Below are positions 38,362 to 50,782 of a DNA stretch of 64,000 nt, piece by piece. Under the pieces are notes generated by a model. That model saw nothing but the letters and a program-made list of their open reading frames with translations. It ran no database searches and had not been told where the DNA came from. Position 1 is the stretch's first letter. The number at the start of each line of letters is the position of its first letter. Made by a program: the position numbers and the translations under genes. Source of the DNA: Progne subis subis (Eukaryota > Chordata > Aves > Passeriformes > Hirundinidae); the NCBI GenBank assembly GCA_022316685.1, contig JAKJHU010000023.1, forward strand, positions 3,751,692 through 3,815,691. Reading direction: 5' to 3'.

Positions 38362-39501
38362 TATTTGTATTTTTTTCCGAGCTGACAAAGTTATGGAAAA
38401 TATCAATCTACAAGACAAGACCCTTATTTCTATAGTAACCAGAAGCAAAATAGGCCACATATAGTGCTCTAAATATATGTTTGTTCCAAAGGCATCTTGA
38501 ATTCTGTCTCTAGCAAGCTCATCAATCAGCATGGTTGCACCTCTGAGTAGTAACATTCATAATATGTTAGTATCAGTTTGAACAAGACTGCCTTTTCCTT
38601 GCATTTCCCTGTATATTTTCCACATTTCTTCTTAAGTTTTTCTAGCCAGAAAACACAAGTAGTTCATGCTATCCCTTAGCAGAGGCTGTTAAATTATTAC
38701 TACTTTTCTGTGTTAAATTTACAACTTTCTGACAGCCTGGGTTCCCAAAAAGAGATGAAGAAGCTGCCATCAACCAGAAGATTGCAAGGCTTTGAACCTC
38801 TTCTTGTTCCCACTATCACTTCCAGAGGACACAGGGGAAGGAAGTGTGTTTTCTCTAACCCCGCGTTCTCAGAGATCTCTCGCCTAAACCGAGGTACCAA
38901 TAGTGCCCAGGGAAGGAGAAAACAGTGAAGCTGTGAGGCCATGAAGGTATTTCCATAGTGTGCAGCAAAGAGCATAAGTAACTGAGCAATACTAACAGTG
39001 GAGAAAGATGTCAATCCGTACACCAAGTCTTACAGAATAAATTTGTGGCTTGCCTTAATATTTCATATTCTGGTTTTTAGAAGTTTAAATTTAGTAATTT
39101 CTTGCCCTATAAGTAGATGAGACATGATTGAGCAATTTCAATTGTGGCAACAGCATTTTACAGAGCAATTTACAGTAATTATTAAAATGACAGGCTTTTA
39201 TGAGGTTTTTTTAATTCACAATGTGCTGCAAAAGCGATTAAAGAGAAACGTTGTGAAGCTAGATTTCTTCACATGGCAAGAGATTCATATTTTTGGAGGG
39301 TGCTGCAGAGCACGTGATTAAATTATCAAAATCAATGGTTATGATGCCCTCCCTTATAACCAAGCAAACTACTAAAAAGAGTCCTCAGATGCACCTAAGA
39401 AAATGCAATTTTGCACTGTGATACATGGAATGAGAGTAAGTGGGAAATAACTGCAGCTCAAAATGTCCATCATCCAGGAAAAGGACAAAAATAGCTCCCA
39501 G
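38362..39501. other. Unique DNA with a GC-richer block at about 38730-38940, no gene recognised
   Basis: The block is open on both strands (108 codons minus at 38700-39026, 72 codons plus at 38710-38928) and has CpGs in CCCCGCGTTCTC and TCTCGCCTAAACCGAGG (about 38860-38895). Neither reading gave a recognisable protein. It could be an exon, a decayed element or chance. Confidence 0.35.
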
Positions 39502-39543
39502 TTCTTTGCTAACATTTCCTTGCTGACATTTCCTTGCTAACAT
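39502..39543 (+). repeat. Three-copy 14-bp minisatellite
   Basis: Units TTCTTTGCTAACAT, TTCCTTGCTGACAT and TTCCTTGCTAACAT lie back to back, each differing by one or two bases. Confidence 0.92.
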
Positions 39544-40747
39544 GATGGTAAGAAGCAGGCACTGCTTTTGTTTTGGAGGTAAAAACAGACTTTGTCATAC
39601 ATATGTGGATGGGAATGATTTCAGACTCTGGCTAACACCTGTAGAGCTGAATGAAGGATCAGATTTGCTGCAGAAGGGCAGCTAGAAGGGGGTTAACAGA
39701 GAGCAGAGAAGGGAACTAATGTATTAGGGATAATAACTAGGCACTTCTGTTTCTAGGAGATTCTTGAACATTAGTATTTTCATGTTTTGGCACGATTTGG
39801 AACAGTTCAACTCAAGTTTTCTGAAAATGTGATCCTCCTTTTTAACTTACCATCTTTTTGTAATCTCCTAATGGTTCAAATTTGTAGAATGTCACTGTCA
39901 AACAAGTAATGGAGGATAACTTCAGGGAGTAATATATATATTGCAGTTACAGACATAGGTAATATAATACAGTTATAGATAAAATTTCTACTTTTTGTTG
40001 TTGTTGTTTGTTTGTTGTTTTCCTTAAAAACATATTTTTCAAATACTTGCAAGCACTTTTGAATCCTTTTATGACCTTGTCAAATAAACACTTTAGTGGA
40101 GTCACTTCTCTGAGACCACCACTGCAGTCTTGCAAGGGAATCAACAGGTATTTCAGATGTAGCAGGTAAAACAAAAATAGAACTCACCAAAAGCAAATAT
40201 ACAGGGTAGGGAATGTATTCTACTCAAATGTGAGTTGACTATATGTGTCTTCTGCTTTCTCCTGGCAGGTTTTTTTTTCCTAAAAAATATATTGTGAGCA
40301 TTCAATGAGAAGTCAAAGGTTGCTTGATGAGATCAAACCTTGTGGGTTTTTCTAGCTTACAAGGACATAATATACCAGGAACAACATTCTCAGAACACAC
40401 AAACCCAGTTTTAGCATGATTCATTGTGACAAACTCACTTAAACACAGCATAAGAATACAACTTAACATACAGAATTCAATCCAAACTTTTCCAACAAAT
40501 TCAATTTTTCAAACATTTCTGTAAACTTTATCAAGTTTCATGGAGATTTATGCAGACAAAAAATATTTCATTATCTTGCTTATTTTATAATGTTCTGACC
40601 ACAGAGGTTGTTCATAAAAATTTGACCTATTATTTTCTCTTCCTAGTTTTTCTTTTGTCCCTCAGATTCATAGTGCCCTAAACAAAAGGCCAGGAAAGTT
40701 GTCTGTCCCAAAAGAGTGTGAGCTCAGCTATTGCAAACTGTGAACTG
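39544..40747. other. Unique DNA, no gene recognised
   Basis: Contains a short (TTG)n/(TTTG)n run at 39991-40022 and otherwise ordinary AT-rich DNA. Confidence 0.45.

Positions 40748-40776
<29 letters not shown>
40748..40776 (+). repeat. A29 homopolymer
   Basis: Twenty-nine adenines, uninterrupted. The upstream sequence was not recognised as a retroposed transcript. Confidence 0.97.
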
Positions 40777-40781
<5 letters not shown>

Positions 40782-41415
40782 TTAGCAATTTCTAATTGCA
40801 TGATACTTGAGTTCAAAAACATTTGACATTAATAATTTTTTTTTTTTGCTTATCTTCCTTCAAGCATGCAATAACTATGCTGCTAAGTTAAATGTGGTGT
40901 GGTGTAATATTAGTCTTTTATTCTGAAAAAGAAAAGTTCAAAGTTTCATTACTTTAGGACTTAAAAATTGTAATTTGAATTGAGTAAGTTAGATAAAAAA
41001 TGGCTGTTTGAAATACTAGTATCTCTTATCCAATGAAAAATTTACTTGAAAAATTTTTACCTACCTGTCATCCAATGATCTCTTCCTTGCCCTGTTAATT
41101 TGTAACACAATTTTCCCCACTATATTACTTCTGTGAAATAGTAACATCTTGTAGTTTATAGAGGAAGACAAATAGCAGAACTATACTCAGAATGTTGAAA
41201 GAAGAATGCATGGTTCAAAGAGGAAGCATGCAACTTTCCATCATGAATTCCTAGACTTTACTCCAACTTTGATATTAAAAAAATTCTGCTTCCAGGCCAT
41301 GTATCTATGTTTAATTTAAATATTGTATTTTATCTCACATAAATGGAAAAATGAAATATAAAGCAATAGAAAAGAAAAAAAGCTGCTAATTTCAACAGTT
41401 CTTGTTGCTTTCTCT

Positions 41416-41418
<3 letters not shown>
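40777..41418. other. Unique AT-rich DNA, no gene recognised
   Basis: Ordinary AT-rich sequence between two homopolymers; nothing recognised. Confidence 0.45.

Positions 41419-41470
<52 letters not shown>
41419..41470 (+). repeat. T52 homopolymer
   Basis: Fifty-two uninterrupted thymines preceded by TCTCTCTC and followed by GCAGCTGCAC. The polylysine minus frame at 41330-41593 is an artefact. The pyrimidine run plus GCAG looks like a splice acceptor, but no exon follows that could be supported. Confidence 0.97.
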
Positions 41471-41472
<2 letters not shown>

Positions 41473-44149
41473 AGCTGCACTTTAGAGATGAAATAAATGT
41501 GATCAGTTTTAACGAGAGCTTCTTTCTCACAGATATTTCAAATGTACTATAGGCACTTCTGGAAGAAGAATGTATTTTCCACTGAAAATTCATTGGATTT
41601 CCTTTGAAAGGGCCAAAAGATATTTGTGGTCTTACTATTCATGAGAATTTTGCTCTAAATTGAGGTTTCTAGCTTATTTTCAGCTCATGAACTCCCACTG
41701 ATGCAATGTGTTTTTTAAAAAATTCTTACTCAGAGTCTAATATCTTCACTGTCTTCAAAAATCACCTTTGTGCAGTTGAGGTATTTTTCAAATTCAAGCA
41801 AGCCCAAGAGACCAGTTTAGAACTCCAAATTGCCTAGTTTCTTATCAGTTTTTTTTTTTCTTTTTGGTACTGGTTTGCACTAATTTTTACTCTCAGCTTG
41901 CTCCTTAGAGAGCATACTTTTTGAGAAGATTTTGGTATAAAATACAGCTCAGCAGGAAATAATGTTTATTAAAAATAGCAGGGATTTCTATACATGGAAG
42001 GTCTGCACTCACTTGCATTTACTTTTAGTCTTCACTCCAAGATGAAGAAGTTTTACGAAATACAGAATAAAAAATATCGTAGCATATGAACTTAGCAGCC
42101 ATCTTTAACTGATGTACCCCCACTATGTTTCATATAAGGCTATTTCCTATAGAAACTAACTGGATTTTTTTTTCTTTTATATTTTCTTTAATACCTCATT
42201 TCAACTCACCATGCGAAAAATTAAGAATGTTATTTTAGTACCTCAAAATCATCAGATCAGAGTCTGTCACAGCAAAGCAGTGAACACCTAAATCAGGGTA
42301 CCGGATAGGAAAATACAAATCATCCTGAAAAGCAAATTAATGTCATGCTACTTGTGTTCCATGTTGAATACAGAACGGAAATAATGATCAACTCATTCGG
42401 TAAATAGCACAGATGGCCTTGAAGGGAATTTTAGCATTTAAGGGTTATAATATAATCTTTTCCATTTGACATTTTGTGTTCTTCTCTGTGAGTCAAAAAG
42501 AATTTTGTTTGCTTTTTTCTTTAATTTTTTCCTTTGCTCTAATATATCTTTGTATGCATTATTTTTTCTCCATTCTGATGGGCAATAGTGATTGATTTTG
42601 TGGTTACTTATGGTAATGAGAGATGTGGGATGGTCACAAAGTAAGTCCCAAGACTGCGTGTAGGCCTGGACCTAATACTGAAGTTTAACATTTTTGTCTT
42701 TCTGAAACTTTTTCAGAACTACTTATAAGGAAAGACTAGATACCTAGCCTTTAAAAAAAAAAAAAAAAAGAGAGAGACAGAGAGAAATAAAAAAGGTATT
42801 TAAAATCTTATCAAGACATTTACAGAACAGAAGGAAAAAAATTTGAAAAGAAATATTGCATTGCAAGATAGTGAATAAAAGTAGAAAATAACAGAAAAAG
42901 GCTGGGCTCCATTTGATTATTTATAAAGATACAATGAAATAATTTGACCGGTCCAACATATTTTAAAACATATACAGTTAAAACAAAACTTTTATGTCTC
43001 TGATATACTTAAAAACATTGAAAATGTTTTTAAAAGTAATCCTGAATTGTATATGTTGTCGCTGGGTTTTTCTAGAGTAGAATACAAAGTTTTTAGCTAT
43101 AAGGCTCTTGGAAATACATTTTTATAACAAAAGATTGTGGTTCTAGAGGTCACGGTAGAGTGAAAGCGTCCCAGCATCCTCAATGTCTTTTCTTCCCAGT
43201 GGGGAAAAAACAAAACAAAAAAACAAAACAAAACAAACAAACAAACAACAACCAAAAAATACTAAAACTGTACATTTTAATATAATGGTCACAGATATGT
43301 TTTAGCCAGGCATTGCTGACAGATTTTTGGGAGCATGGCACCACTGAAAAAGTTCAGCTAACCTAACGAGGTATGGCTTCAGGCAGTTGGTGTTCTCAGC
43401 AGACATTGAAATGGAGTAAAACAGCTTCTCTAAGCTTTAACCTTCCTTTCTTCTTCAATCACTTTGATTCATATGAGCTCTTGATCACTCCTGCCCTGTG
43501 CCTTGCAGAGTGCACATGGTGCCACAGCCTCCAAAGAACAAAGCAGACACAGCGGCTCAGTGCCAGCAACAACACCTGGGAAACAAATCTGTCACCTGGT
43601 CACCTTCTGACACTTCTTGAGCACTCTTCTCCTACTCAGCATGCCAGCATGCTCTGTACCTTTCTGAATCATTGACTGAATTATCCTAGTACCTATCCTT
43701 ATTAGCCAAGATTGATCAGTTTTAAAATAGAGAAATTACATTATTATTAACACAAATGATCTGGTTTCCTCTAATTTCATCAAATTAAACATGAAGCCTG
43801 ATTGATTAATAAATAAATTAGGCAAAAAGAAAAATTTATAGTAGAAATTCACACCTTAATAGTCTCAGTTCTTTACACTGAAAAAAAATATATATACTGC
43901 AATTCCATAGCTGTTTTGTTTTCAGTAGCCCTTGATGGAACTGAAGGGAATATGATAGAATTTTAAGTGAGATTAGGAGCTTTCATTGGTGATAAAAGTC
44001 ATGTATCAATATATACACACACATACGTATTTACTTCAGCTCAACAAAACTGTAAGCCTGGACTTGAATTTCTCCCTGCTTGGTAAAATACATAAAAGTG
44101 TCTTTATCTCTTTAAGGCATGTAAAAGAACTATTTCCTCTGATGTTGGC
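41471..44149. other. Unique DNA with small simple repeats, no gene recognised
   Basis: Contains A17 at 42753-42769 followed by (AG)n, and an AAAC/AAAAC array at 43205-43259. The 100-codon plus frame at 43373-43675 lies in a mildly GC-richer stretch and has no recognisable domain. Confidence 0.45.
43205..43259 (+). repeat. (AAAAC)n/(AAAC)n array
   Basis: About 55 bp of AAAAC and AAAC units ending in AACAACCAAAA. Confidence 0.93.
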
Positions 44150-45466
44150 TGTGCTGGTTTTGGGATAGAGTTAATATTCTTCCTAGTGGCTAGAATGGGG
44201 CTACAGTTTGGATTTGTGCTGAAAACAGTGTTGATAACATGGGATGTCCAAGCTATTGCTGAGCAGTACTTTGTACACTGTCAAAACCTTTTCTGTCTCT
44301 CACCCTACCCTGTGAGCAAGAGAATTAGGGGTGCCCAAGAATTTGGGAGGGGACACAGATGAAACAGCTGAATGCAACTGTCTTGGGTTATGTAACCAAG
44401 AAAAATGTGTATTCTATTCATCTGTTGAAAGCTGTTGGGGTGTTGTTTTTTCCTTATCTCTCGTGACTCCAGGGGGAAGGGGAGCAGGTGCCTCCTGATA
44501 ATGGCCCAGCCATTAAAACCAGGTGGGGCAGTGTTTCCTATCTCTTTCACCACCCCTCCATCCTCCAGGGGACATCTTCTGATAACGGGCCATTGGGGCC
44601 CACAAATGACATGACACATTCCATCATCCCATTGGGAGATGCTCCACACAGTGGGGGAGGAGCCAGCTGTTTCCAGCTAGATTAAAAACTGGGACTGAAG
44701 GACACAAGGGATCTAGTTTTTCCACTGGATGCCTGGGGGAAGACTGGACCCATCTCAGCACCCCTGGACTTTCTACAGGAGCATCTCTACTCCACAGAAC
44801 CACTTCTGTTACTCCAGGAAGACTTATTTGGACTGCTTCCAACACCCTGACCACCAGGGTGTCAGGTAATATCCCTGACTCTGTCAGGGTTTTTTCCTGG
44901 AATTTTTTTGCTTGCTTGGGTTTTTTGTACTACCATATTTGTATTTTCTTTTTTTTTTAAATCTTCCTAGTAAAGAACTGTTATTCCTATTCCCGTATCT
45001 TTGCCTGAAAGCCCCTAATTGCAAAATTATAATAATTTGGAAGGAAGGGGGTCTACATTCTCCATTCCAAGAGAAGCTTTAGCTTTCCCTGGCAGACAAC
45101 CATCTTTCAAAACCAAGACACCAACTGACCACAGGGATTTTCCATACCATTTGGCATCATGGTCAGCATATAGAGCTGGGGGAAGAAAAATGAATGGGAG
45201 GACATTCAGAGCAATGGTGTTTGTCTTCACAGGTCACCATTCCATGTGATGGAGCCCAGCTTCCCTGAGAATGGCTGAACACCTGCCTGGCCATTGCAAG
45301 TGGTGAATGAATTCCTCTCTTCTTTTCCTGGATGCATGGTTTTTGCTTTGCCTATTAAACTGTCTTTATCTCAACTCACATTTCCTTGCTTTTACTCTTC
45401 CAATTCTCTCCCCACCACACCAATTGGCTAGCTGGGGCTTAGGTCTGACTGAGTTAAATCATAGCA
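44150..45466 (+). mobile_element. ERVL-type solo LTR, split by a second LTR
   Basis: Starts TGTGCTGGTTTTGGGATAGA and ends GTTAAATCATAGCA, wording typical of a widespread avian ERVL LTR family (AGAGTTAATATTCTTCCTAG, GATTTGTGCTGAAAACAGTG, CACCTGCCTGG and others). The right half carries a TATA-like GCATATAGAG at 45166-45175 and a poly(A) signal ATTAAA at 45354-45359. Flanks TTGGC (44145-44149) and CTGGC (45467-45471) form a 5-bp target duplication with one mismatch. The LTR is about 570 bp without the insert at 44379-45120. No gag, pol or env sequence was seen beside it, so it is a solo LTR. Confidence 0.85.
44379..45120 (+). mobile_element. Nested 742-bp solo LTR (passerine ERVK/ERV1-like)
   Basis: Begins TGTCTTGG (44379-44386) and ends CCAAGACA (45113-45120), a perfect 8-bp terminal inverted repeat with TG...CA ends. 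CAAC precedes it (44375-44378) and recurs right after it (45122-45125), giving a 4-bp duplication or a 5-bp one (GCAAC/CCAAC) with one mismatch. The outer LTR resumes exactly with TGACC. A TATA-like ATTAAAA lies near 44681 and a poly(A)-signal-like AGTAAAG near 44969, followed by AACTGTTATTCCTATTCCCG. Assignment to ERVK or ERV1 is from recall of songbird LTRs and is not certain. The minus frame at 44305-44649 is fortuitous. Confidence 0.8.
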
Positions 45467-45471
45467 CTGGC

Positions 45472-47159
45472 ACAATTACTGCTCATAGACACAGCAGTTT
45501 AGTGGCTTCTAAATCTCACAGCTCCCACTCATTTAGTACCCAGTTTAAATATACATAAAATGGGAGTGATAAGTAGGGGTTAGATGTGAGTGTTGTGTGT
45601 ATGTTGGGAGAACATTAACCTGGTTTTACTCTAGTCATTATTTTACTTAAAAATTACAAATATCCCTGACAAATAGCAAAGTGACCTATCCTGTTTGTAC
45701 TTAAAGAATTTCCTACATGCAGGAAACCAGGGGTGGGAGGTAGGCATTGTGTGCCAATTTCCTATCCTTTGCCAGGTGGCCTATACCACTGAGATTGGGG
45801 CATTACGAAGTTTAAAACCTTAAAAAAATTCTGTTCTTCTGTTTTGGATGATAGAGGCAATCCATCTTCCACTTCTTGAGACCTGGAGTGCCTAAACTGT
45901 TCATCATCAGATTACTGTGTTTATGCCTATTTCCCCTATTTTAACCTGGTCATGCAGCCATCCTGACATACCTGGTTGTGCATTTCACATTCCCTCTGAA
46001 TACCTCCTTCTTTGCCCTTTCTTCCTCTGCAAGTTTGCCCATCATCTTAGGAAATGCTGCACCTGACCTTTTCAAAAGGGCAAGGCTATATCTTTGTTTA
46101 TATTACAGATAATCAGAGACCTCAGACTAAATGTCCACCTCTGTTTCAACATTGCTAGACATAAATATCCTAAAAGTTTTATCAACACTGTCCTTCCAGC
46201 TGGCAATCAAATTGTGTTACGGTGTCGAGGTGAAGTCAGTCTTTGTTTCTTCAGCCACAGAACATGCTTAGCACAAATGACATTCTTCTGCAACACATGA
46301 TTCTCTTCAATTTTGGCAAATAAATTTTACCCTACAGTTCTTCCTGTGACTTCTGTTATTTTTGTGAGGTCAAGTGTTTACATTGCATGTGCAAGATGTC
46401 TGTATTTGCAATTTGAAGGTGTTTAAATTTTACAGAGTATGGGTGTATCAAAATACAAACTTCAGTGAAGAACAACCCTCCAACCAAATAACCACTAAAA
46501 TGTTCACAGATCAGATAAGCTTTCTTTCTTGTCCTTCAGGTATTGAGGGTGACAATACATAATTTAAAACTGTTTTTATTCAACTGGAGTTGAAATGTGT
46601 GTGTGTGTGTATTCCTGAATATGTATGCATGTATGTAAATAGATATGCATGTCAGTTTGAAAAAACCCAATATTTATCCTCATAGAAGATTACAGATAAA
46701 TAGATACTAACAATATCAAGGAGGAAGTCAGTTCAGAAACCCATGACCTTTAAGGTTAGGCCAAATATACAACATTAAAATTAAGCAAAATGTACATCTA
46801 AACTTGGTATTTAAGATTTAAGTAGGTCACTATCTTTTATACTACTTTGCTTTTTCTCACTTGATAAATAATATTAAATGCAAAAAGGAAATAGTACCCC
46901 AAGGCCATTCCAAATTATATTCAATGAAATTAACCCTTATGTTTGGGCTTGCTTATTATATATTTCTTAAATATGTGATTTCACTGAAGGGACAAGACTT
47001 CGTGTTCATATACAATATGAACCTTTAAGCCTTGAGAAATTCTCACCTACTGAAAAATCTGACACCTTAAAAAAAAAAAAGTCAACTAAATGTGACACTA
47101 AATAAGTTGTTCTATTTGCTAAAAAATCCCACCCAACACAAACAAAGGTTGAAAAAAAT
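45472..47159. other. Unique DNA, no gene recognised
   Basis: A (TG)8 run lies at 46595-46610 with degenerate ATGTATGC following. A slightly GC-richer stretch at 45690-46080 is unassigned. Confidence 0.4.
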
Positions 47160-47460
47160 GGATTAATCTTAATTTGCATGAATAAATGAAGTTACAGTCC
47201 AATTACCATGCTAATCTAATTAGCACTGGACTGATTTCTGAGTACATCTGCAGACTTTTTTGTCAGACCTGAAAGAGAAAAACAGGGAAAATGTGACGAT
47301 ATTTGTATTGTCTAAATCCCTTCAGCAGCTGCAGTCTAATCTGTTTTGTAAGACAGGGCAATGACAAAACTGCTTCAAATGTTTTTGCCTAATGATTGTC
47401 TCACAGCGGCCATTACATTGTCCTCACCTTTCAAAGCACATAGGGTATTAGCTGCAATGC
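47160..47460. promoter_or_regulatory. Candidate conserved noncoding enhancer
   Basis: An octamer/POU motif ATTTGCAT at 47172-47179 and a palindromic homeodomain site CTAATTAG at 47216-47223 lie within 50 bp. Further on come GGCAATGACAAAACTGC near 47358, GCCTAATGATTGTC near 47385, GCGGCCATTACATTGTCC near 47406, and CACCTTTCAAAG near 47425, which combines a T-box-like and a TCF/LEF-like core. The stretch is free of simple repeats and transposon text. Regulatory function is inferred and not shown. Confidence 0.3.
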
Positions 47461-50400
47461 CTTTTTAGCCCAGTACTCTGTGACCTCTAAGGAACCTTTA
47501 GTTTTCATGTTTAGGAAAATTTCTTGCTCCATATGCCATCAAAATTTAATATAATTTTGGCCTATTTGGCATAATCTCTCCTATAAACTTTCACTTCATT
47601 TCTCTTTGTGAAAATGGAAATAGGGCAAAGGAGAAAACAAATTCTTCTGTGACATACTGAACAATATAATTTTAAGTGCTTAACCTTTCCTAATATGCTT
47701 AAAGCATCAAAAAGTAAATAGCTGCTGTCCTTGTTCTAACCGTTCTTTAATGAGATAGAATACTGTACACAAATCCACGTTTTATATGAGATGACATCAC
47801 ATTAAATGACTCCCAAGAATGCTGCAGATATTTTAAAAATATTTCTTTTTTCTTAAAGTGATTCATTTGCCAAAAAGTTCAACACATAGATCATTTAGAG
47901 TACATATTTAAGCCCAGATTATATTAAACCTTTTCGATAAAATCCATTTACAGTCTCCAAAACTGACTTCTAACATGATAACTCTAAAACTTGGATGTCA
48001 CATTTCATTGTGTGTCTTGGCTTTGGCACACCATAATTTGCATTCTTGCCTTTTGAAAACCTGATCCCCCATCACAGCTGAATTAGACCCCCACAGGTCA
48101 GGACAAAGAGGGGGCAGGCATGGGCCTCAGCCTCTTGTAGTGCAGAGGGCAGAGCACAGGGGTCCCACAGTCTGGGTTACTGCAATGCACCAAGAAGGTT
48201 TCAGATGATAGCAAGGGTACAGGGGTCTCCAGAAGAGCAGTACTAAATTCCCACTGAGGTTTGGAATGCAGCTGTAATCTCTATTTCATTTTTAAAGTAA
48301 ATAAATTAGGTGCATAAACAGAGACAACCCAACAACACGGTATTTCCCCATTCACAGGTTCTACAGTGAAGACCCTCAAAGAGCAAAAGGCGCTAAGAAG
48401 TACCTCTGTACCCTGGATTCAGTATTTCCTATTGACTGAAAATTTAGCATGCAAGCTATTACAACTTTCCCTGAAATAAGGGACCTCCAGACCTTGTACA
48501 AGAAGGATTCTAACCAGCCAAACCAACTCAGAGATACAGATCCCAGTCTCCCAGTGCTTTGGAAATAGAATGACCAAAAAATCCTAAAATTAATCTTCTG
48601 AAGGCAGGAAGGGTTTATTGAACTTCCACAGCAAATACAGGTCTGTTGTCTCAAAATGTTGAATTCTTCCATGATCTGTGGACCACTTTGGCCTACATGT
48701 CTCCACGTCCTTTGCACAGAAATCAGGGCAAAGAGGGAAGATTGCATCTTATCCAGTCTTGCCTACATGGGGGACAGGATGGAACCCAGACAGTATTTCA
48801 AAAGATAGAAAAATGTTGTTCCAATATACAGAGTTGAAACATAACCTTAGAGAGTTGGATTTCCAAGAAATATTATAGAAATATGCTATTATTAGGCTAC
48901 AGTGGCTAAAAATTCAGTATTCTAAACTAACATGTGAAACTTCAGAATTTCATTTTAGCTTAATGCTTCTCTTATAAAGTTTACAGAATATAATTCTAAA
49001 AAAAAAATGTACTACAGAGGCTAAAAGCTAGAAATTTATCTGTATGCTATCAGATTCTGGTAAAAATGAAAGTATTAACAAATTTATCGATTTTTTCTAA
49101 CTAACATTTTAGCCCTGAAATGTGAGATTACAGTTCTCTTAAGAAGTCTAAGTATGATCTAATACTCAGTGAGGAACTTGGCAAATACAGAAAGAAAAAC
49201 TGGGACCAGTCATAAAATCAATATAAAAACAGATTTTACCATTACAGTTCCTACAAATCCTTCCAGGGAATGATAAACTCAGTAATTAAATATTTGACCT
49301 TTCCCATTGTTCACGCTACGGAGAGTTAAACTTTCCACATTACATATTACTTTTATTTTTAATGATTAAGTGATCTGGATGTTCAGCATATTAACATTCT
49401 GTCTAAGAATCAATGTTCCTTCTTTCACACACTCTATTTTCAGTAGTTTATCAATTTGCATATGACAATATTCCATTTTTACAAGAAATGGCCCGTATTT
49501 TTGGCTCAAATTTGCAATCGCTTAGAATAAATTTCTTGTGTGCATTGTTTCATTGCTGCAAGGTGTTGATTCAGAGAAGAATAATGAATTGAAGATTAGC
49601 AGAAAATATTGTAAAAATAGAAATCATTCATTCCACTCTAAACCCTGCACGTTATGACTGGTTTAGCTGTGCAGCATATAAAGTTTGCTTCCCCAGTAAT
49701 TTTTTTTCAGCTGAAAAGGTTTTCTGAGCAAATAGGTAATTATTACCATGAATAATAAATAAAATTATTCAGAAAGCAGAAACTGCAGTAACATTTTGTG
49801 GATGACACCACATTAGTATTAAGGACCATTTATGGCAAGGAAGTGTAAGTGTCCTTTGAACCGGGCTGGAAGCATGACTTAAAATTTGCACAGTGAAGAA
49901 AATTTTTCAGCAACAGAAAATGGAAGGGGAATATATATTGCAAATTAAATGGGAAATTAAAAATAAACAAGCTGTGAAGAGTCCTGCAATTTATTTTTGT
50001 CCTTAAACCTGAAGTCCTTATCCCCTTTGGTTTTCCTCAGCTTGTGTCACTGCAGCACTGACAGGCTATGCCTTGTGATGGGAATACTGTGTGTATGATG
50101 CTCGTTTGTTTGGTTTATTTTATTGGCTGCAGTGCTACCTTGTTTAACGTTTTCTTTATGGACAATTATTCATGTTGCCTCTGTAGATTGACCTGTGTAT
50201 TAAAGGGAGGAGGAGGCTTAATGAGATTGATCCACACACAAAATTGAATAAAGTTTTCTTACATACAGTTTGACCTTAAAAGTTCATTATTTTTACAAAC
50301 CTAACATTGCTGGAAACACAGAACTCTTTTATCTTGGCCACATCTACGATTTTGAATTTTTAATCAGCATACTTTCCTGAAATGGAAAATGTAAATGAAC

Positions 50401-50569
50401 AGAGTTGTATTTTGCTAATTTGATTATATTTCTTTGAGTTTATGTATGAGTTCAACCACACACACAGATATCCACCATTTTCATGGACACCCATTAAGAT
50501 CAATCAGAATTACCTTTAAAAATGGATTATTTAAACTATATTAAACTCCTGCCTGGACACTCTCATTCA
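47461..50569. other. Unique DNA, no gene recognised
   Basis: A mildly GC-richer block at 48060-48260 (GGTCAGGACAAAGAGGGGGC near 48098) and a 123-codon minus frame at 48376-48747 were examined. Neither gave a recognisable product. Confidence 0.4.
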
Positions 50570-50720
50570 GAATTAAAGAGGGCTTGCATTTGGTTTAATT
50601 TAATATATTCAGGATGTGAATCCACTAATCTACTTTAATTAATGATGATCTGAATTCACAACTTTAGTCAATTTGGGTTAACTTTCACAATTGCATTAAT
50701 GTAGACAAGTCCCAATCTAA
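50570..50720. promoter_or_regulatory. Candidate conserved noncoding stretch
   Basis: Dense homeodomain-type cores (GGTTTAATTTAATA near 50592, CTTTAATTAATGATG near 50633, GCATTAATG near 50693) in non-repetitive DNA. Inference from motif density only. Confidence 0.2.
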
Positions 50721-50782
50721 TTCCAAACATAAAGTGGTATTACCCTAACCAACTTTTATATTGTGACTCTACATCCAAAGTC

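Noticed and set aside
41330..41593. Polylysine frame
   Set aside because: Produced by the T52 homopolymer.
44305..44649. 114-codon minus frame
   Set aside because: It spans the junction between the outer and inner LTRs, and LTR sequence explains it.
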